64,000 nucleotides of DNA. Source: Ursus arctos. Its lineage: Eukaryota > Chordata > Mammalia > Carnivora > Ursidae. Made by a program: the position numbers and the translations under genes. Positions 61,631 through 64,000 of this stretch are shown here, one piece after another (positions within the stretch are counted from its first letter, which is position 1; every line of letters starts with the position of its first letter). The notes below the pieces were generated by a model. That model saw only the letters and a program-made list of their open reading frames with translations. It had not been told where the DNA came from and did no database searches. The stretch is taken from NCBI RefSeq assembly GCF_023065955.2, contig NW_026623008.1, positions 15,840,501 through 15,904,500 of the forward strand, written 5' to 3'.

Positions 61631-62695
61631 TAGGACCCTGATGTGACTCCCACAACCCTGACCCCAGCCCTTCCCTCACTCTCTCCTCTGGCTTGGGCTC
61701 CTGCCCTCCTCTTAGCTGGCCTGAGGAATGTCACTTTCAAGTTCTCAGTGGGGTGCGGAGCTGGTGGGAGGAGGGCCCCAGAGTCATTTCAACAAACACC
61801 AAACTTAACAACCACAACTTTAAATAAATAAGGTCTGGTAGGCGGGGTGGCCGCTCGGTTCCAGAAGTTTCGGGGAAGAGTGTTGCTCCCATCTGACCAG
61901 TCTGGCACTGTTCTGGTGTCCACAACTCTCTGTGAGGTCTTCTCGGCTCACCCTGTGTCTGGGCCCCACCCAGAAGCGACCTGACCCCCTCATGCAGGAC
62001 TGGGAGCTCAACCCTCTGCAGCTTCTCCTGGGGTACATTAAAGGTGCTTCCTTCCTGAAGTCAGGAAGTTCTTCCCACATCCAAACACCTTGTCTCCGGC
62101 TTTGTATCCACGTCTCCTGGTTCAGCCCTTTCACGGGCATCTTCTGAGCTAACCTCAGGCACCCTCCACCAGTTCCGAGGCACAAGCACACACTGCAGCT
62201 GGGGACAGACTGTGGGGCAAGGGCAGAGGCAGGGGGACTGGCCAGGACGCTACTCAGATAGCCAGGCAGGAGAGGATGTTGGCCTGGATCGGGGGTAGCC
62301 ATGCAGGGGGAGAGAACCAGCTGGATTCCAGAAATTCTCCCATTTCACCCACCAGACCCCATGCAGGAAACACCTTCTTTGGGCAAACCAAGCCTCCCTG
62401 AATTCGTTCTAAAAATTTGTGTCCACCCCTTGTGAGGCAGCCCATCCCCTAGGCCCTTTGGGAAGGTGGATGAATGAAACTCAGAAGGGGGCTATTGTGT
62501 GTCTGGTCATTTGGTGTATATTTATTGCTTTTTAAAAACCCTGTGTGGTCCATGTGCTAAATGGCCACCATCCCCCTAGCACTTCTAGCTTAGAGTGTTG
62601 TAGGTCACTAGGTGAGACCCCTCTCCCCCCACCTCATTTTTCCTAATAACAATACCTGCTGTTCGCATGCCTTCTTCCCTACGGGATCTTGAGAA
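61631..62695. other. Unique sequence
   Basis: The segment 61790-61840 has AACAAACACCAAACTTAACA and AACTTTAAATAAATAAGG. No repeat or exon recognised. Confidence 0.35.
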
Positions 62696-62699
62696 CCCG

Positions 62700-62930
62700 G
62701 ACAGTGCCTGGCATAGAGTCGGTAATAACTGAACACCTCCCCTGTTTCAGGCACACAGTATCTCCTTGAAACTTCCACACACCCTGAAAGGTCACCGTGC
62801 TCTTAGAGCCACGTCTCCTGGGACGACCCAGAGACACAGAGGCATGAGGACCCGTGCTCAGGGTCACAACGCCGGGTGGCAGCAGAGTTGGGATTTGAAC
62901 CCAGGCTTGCATGACTCCCAGCCCTGCCTC
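62700..62930 (-). mobile_element. MIR SINE, antisense
   Basis: ACTGAACACCTCCCCTGTTT CAGGCAC, AGAGTTGGGATTTGAACCCA GGCTTGCATGACTCC are reversed MIR ends; the core AGAGACACAGAGGCATGAGG is diverged. Confidence 0.8.
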
Positions 62931-63180
62931 TGTCCCTGCACCCTCCCTCCTGCCCCCTTCCTCCTTCCCCTCCCCACCTGGTCCCTTCCTCCCGAGCAGG
63001 GCTGAGCCAGATACGAGACTGGGGTTCCAAAGACCTTCCTTCTACTTGGTCCAGAGATAAATATTTGTTTCTCCCAGTGTAAATACCCCTCCGTGTTTAA
63101 TGAGGCAATCCCAGGGCCATTTCCTGGCACGGCTCAGTGCCTGGAAGCCTCTTTCACTCTGGGAGGAGCAGGCCTCGTAG
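62931..63180. other. Unique sequence
   Basis: C-rich near 62935-62995, then AT-richer TAAATATTTGTTTCTCCCAG (63059), possibly conserved or an old L2 end. No gene recognised. Confidence 0.3.
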
Positions 63181-63184
63181 GAGA

Positions 63185-63350
63185 GCTGCTAACGAGAGAC
63201 TCTCGGGATCTTGCTGCAATCCTTTCATTTACAGATGAGGAAACTGTAGCTCAGAGGGGACAACGGATCCATTTCCTTGCACAGACAGAATTCAGACCCA
63301 CACAGCCTGGCTCACGTCTCCGGGCTATGCCGCCTTTGTGGCCTGCTGCT
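63185..63350 (-). mobile_element. MIR SINE, antisense
   Basis: TTCATTTACAGATGAGGAAA CTGTAGCTCAGAGGGG, ATTCAGACCCACACAGCCTG are reversed MIR core and tRNA-related part. Confidence 0.88.
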
Positions 63351-63499
63351 CCCGGACGCTTCCCTGGCCTTCCACCCCCTGCACGGTGAGCCGTGATGGG
63401 CAGGCAGCTGGAGAGCCCCGAGACTGCCTGCCCCCTCCCTTGGCATCTCCAGTCAATGTGGCACTCACAGCCCCTTGGGCACGGACCCCCTCCTGCCAT
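63351..63499. other. Unique GC-rich sequence
   Basis: No gene recognised. Confidence 0.3.
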
Positions 63500-63890
63500 C
63501 CCCACTTAAAGTGATACTTTAATAAATTATGCTTTTATGTTATTACACGTGGAGCTATAAAAGCAGAGAGTGTGCAGCGGGGCTGAGGTAAGGCGCCCGC
63601 GACTTTGCAATTTCCTGGTCTGGCCTGGCTCTGCTCCGCGCCGAGCATTTTTCATTAATGGGCGCAGGTGACGCCACGGGGGCAGACGCAGGCCAGGTAG
63701 GCGCTCGTGGTGGCGCGGCCCCCTCCCGGACCTCGCTGGGTGAGGCTGGGGCTGGTGGACGCCTCACAGCACGGTGATTGCACCGCACCTCACTCGGGGG
63801 CTCAAGACAAGCTCTGAAGTCCAAGTGCAGGTGATAAGCGCGCCGTGTCCGTGGGGAAGGAAAGGGTGTCCGCTGGCCAAGCGCCTGGCC
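63500..63890 (+). promoter_or_regulatory. Candidate promoter: TATA box, E-box and CpG-rich block
   Basis: TATAAAAG at 63556-63563 is preceded by E-box CACGTG at 63546-63551 and an AT-rich homeobox-like stretch (TAATAAATTATGCTTTTATG from about 63520). Downstream, 63585-63890 holds roughly 25 CpGs, far more than nearby DNA. A donor-like GAG|GTAAGG lies at 63587-63593, about where a TATA-dictated start would fall, so it is unlikely to end the first exon. CATTAATGGG and CAGGTG sites follow at 63653-63669. Promoter role is inference. Confidence 0.4.
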
Positions 63891-63892
63891 CA

Positions 63893-64000
63893 TGCCAGAC
63901 CCCGGCCCCGGTGTTTGACACGCATTACCTCATTTTGCCCTAAAAAAGCTGTGAGCTCAGCATTATGAGCCCCATTGGACGGACGAGGCCAGTGAGGCTC
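63893..64000 (-). mobile_element. MIR SINE, antisense, cut by the window end
   Basis: ACACGCATTACCTCATTTTG CCCTAAAAAAGCTGTGAG and GAGCCCCATTGGACGGACGA GGCCAGTGAGGCTC fit the reversed MIR 3' half and core. It continues beyond the window. Confidence 0.75.

Noticed and set aside
63581..63593. GAG|GTAAGG as the end of a first exon driven by the TATA box
   Set aside because: A TATA-directed start would fall at about 63585-63590, on top of the donor, leaving no exon. Either the start is further upstream or the donor is chance.
19406..63662. Recurrent ATTAATG(G) sites at 19406, 27388, 29752, 29785, 48359 and 63654
   Set aside because: A 7-base motif is expected about eight times on both strands of 64 kb by chance, so the overall count is not an enrichment. 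Only the close 33 bp pair at 29751/29784 is kept as a finding.

Overview
This window is mammalian nuclear DNA and it contains no protein-coding exon that I can recognise. The best clue to the organism is a set of eight tRNA-Lys-derived carnivore SINEs, whose heads read GGCGCCTGGGTGGC and whose tails are TC-rich and AAATAAAATCTTT. There is also a 3' end of a carnivore-type L1 (28483-28790). Several SINE copies match the subfamily common in bears and seals, so I infer an arctoid carnivore (bear, seal or mustelid). The family cannot be fixed from the sequence alone.

Layout. Positions 1-6450 are GC-rich and hold a possible regulatory block, MER5A, MIR and L2 relics. Positions 6465-13260 are a stack of antisense L1 pieces, one nested around an MLT1 LTR and another holding a SINE, followed by three MIR pieces in a row. 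Positions 13300-23100 are GC-rich unique sequence with L2, MIR, hAT and CR1/L3 relics and several blocks that look like conserved non-coding elements. Positions 23120-25345 are a sense-strand L1/HAL1 relic with a SINE inside it. Positions 25350-45400 are GC-rich, rich in MIR and L2, with a complete MLT1 LTR next to an L1 3' end at 32191-33070. Positions 45431-46460 are a SINE pair in and beside an L1 3' end that carries an exact 103 bp tandem duplication. Positions 46600-58900 are again GC-rich and MIR-rich. A 620 bp TGTGAG-type minisatellite lies at 58921-59540. The last 500 bases hold a TATA-box, E-box and CpG-rich block, the best promoter candidate in the window.

The whole reads as an intron or intergenic interval in a GC-rich part of the genome. 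MIR and L2 are dense, young insertions are few, and there are scattered repeat-free blocks with transcription-factor-like sites. The many open frames in the GC-rich parts are better explained by low stop-codon frequency than by genes. Repeat family names are from memory of consensus features, not from a database search, and old-repeat boundaries are good to about 10-30 bases. Nothing here amounts to a clearly new biological system. The items most worth a second look are the exact tandem duplication, the TATA/CpG block, and two short repeat-free blocks with protein-like frames (29690-29880 and 33655-33896).
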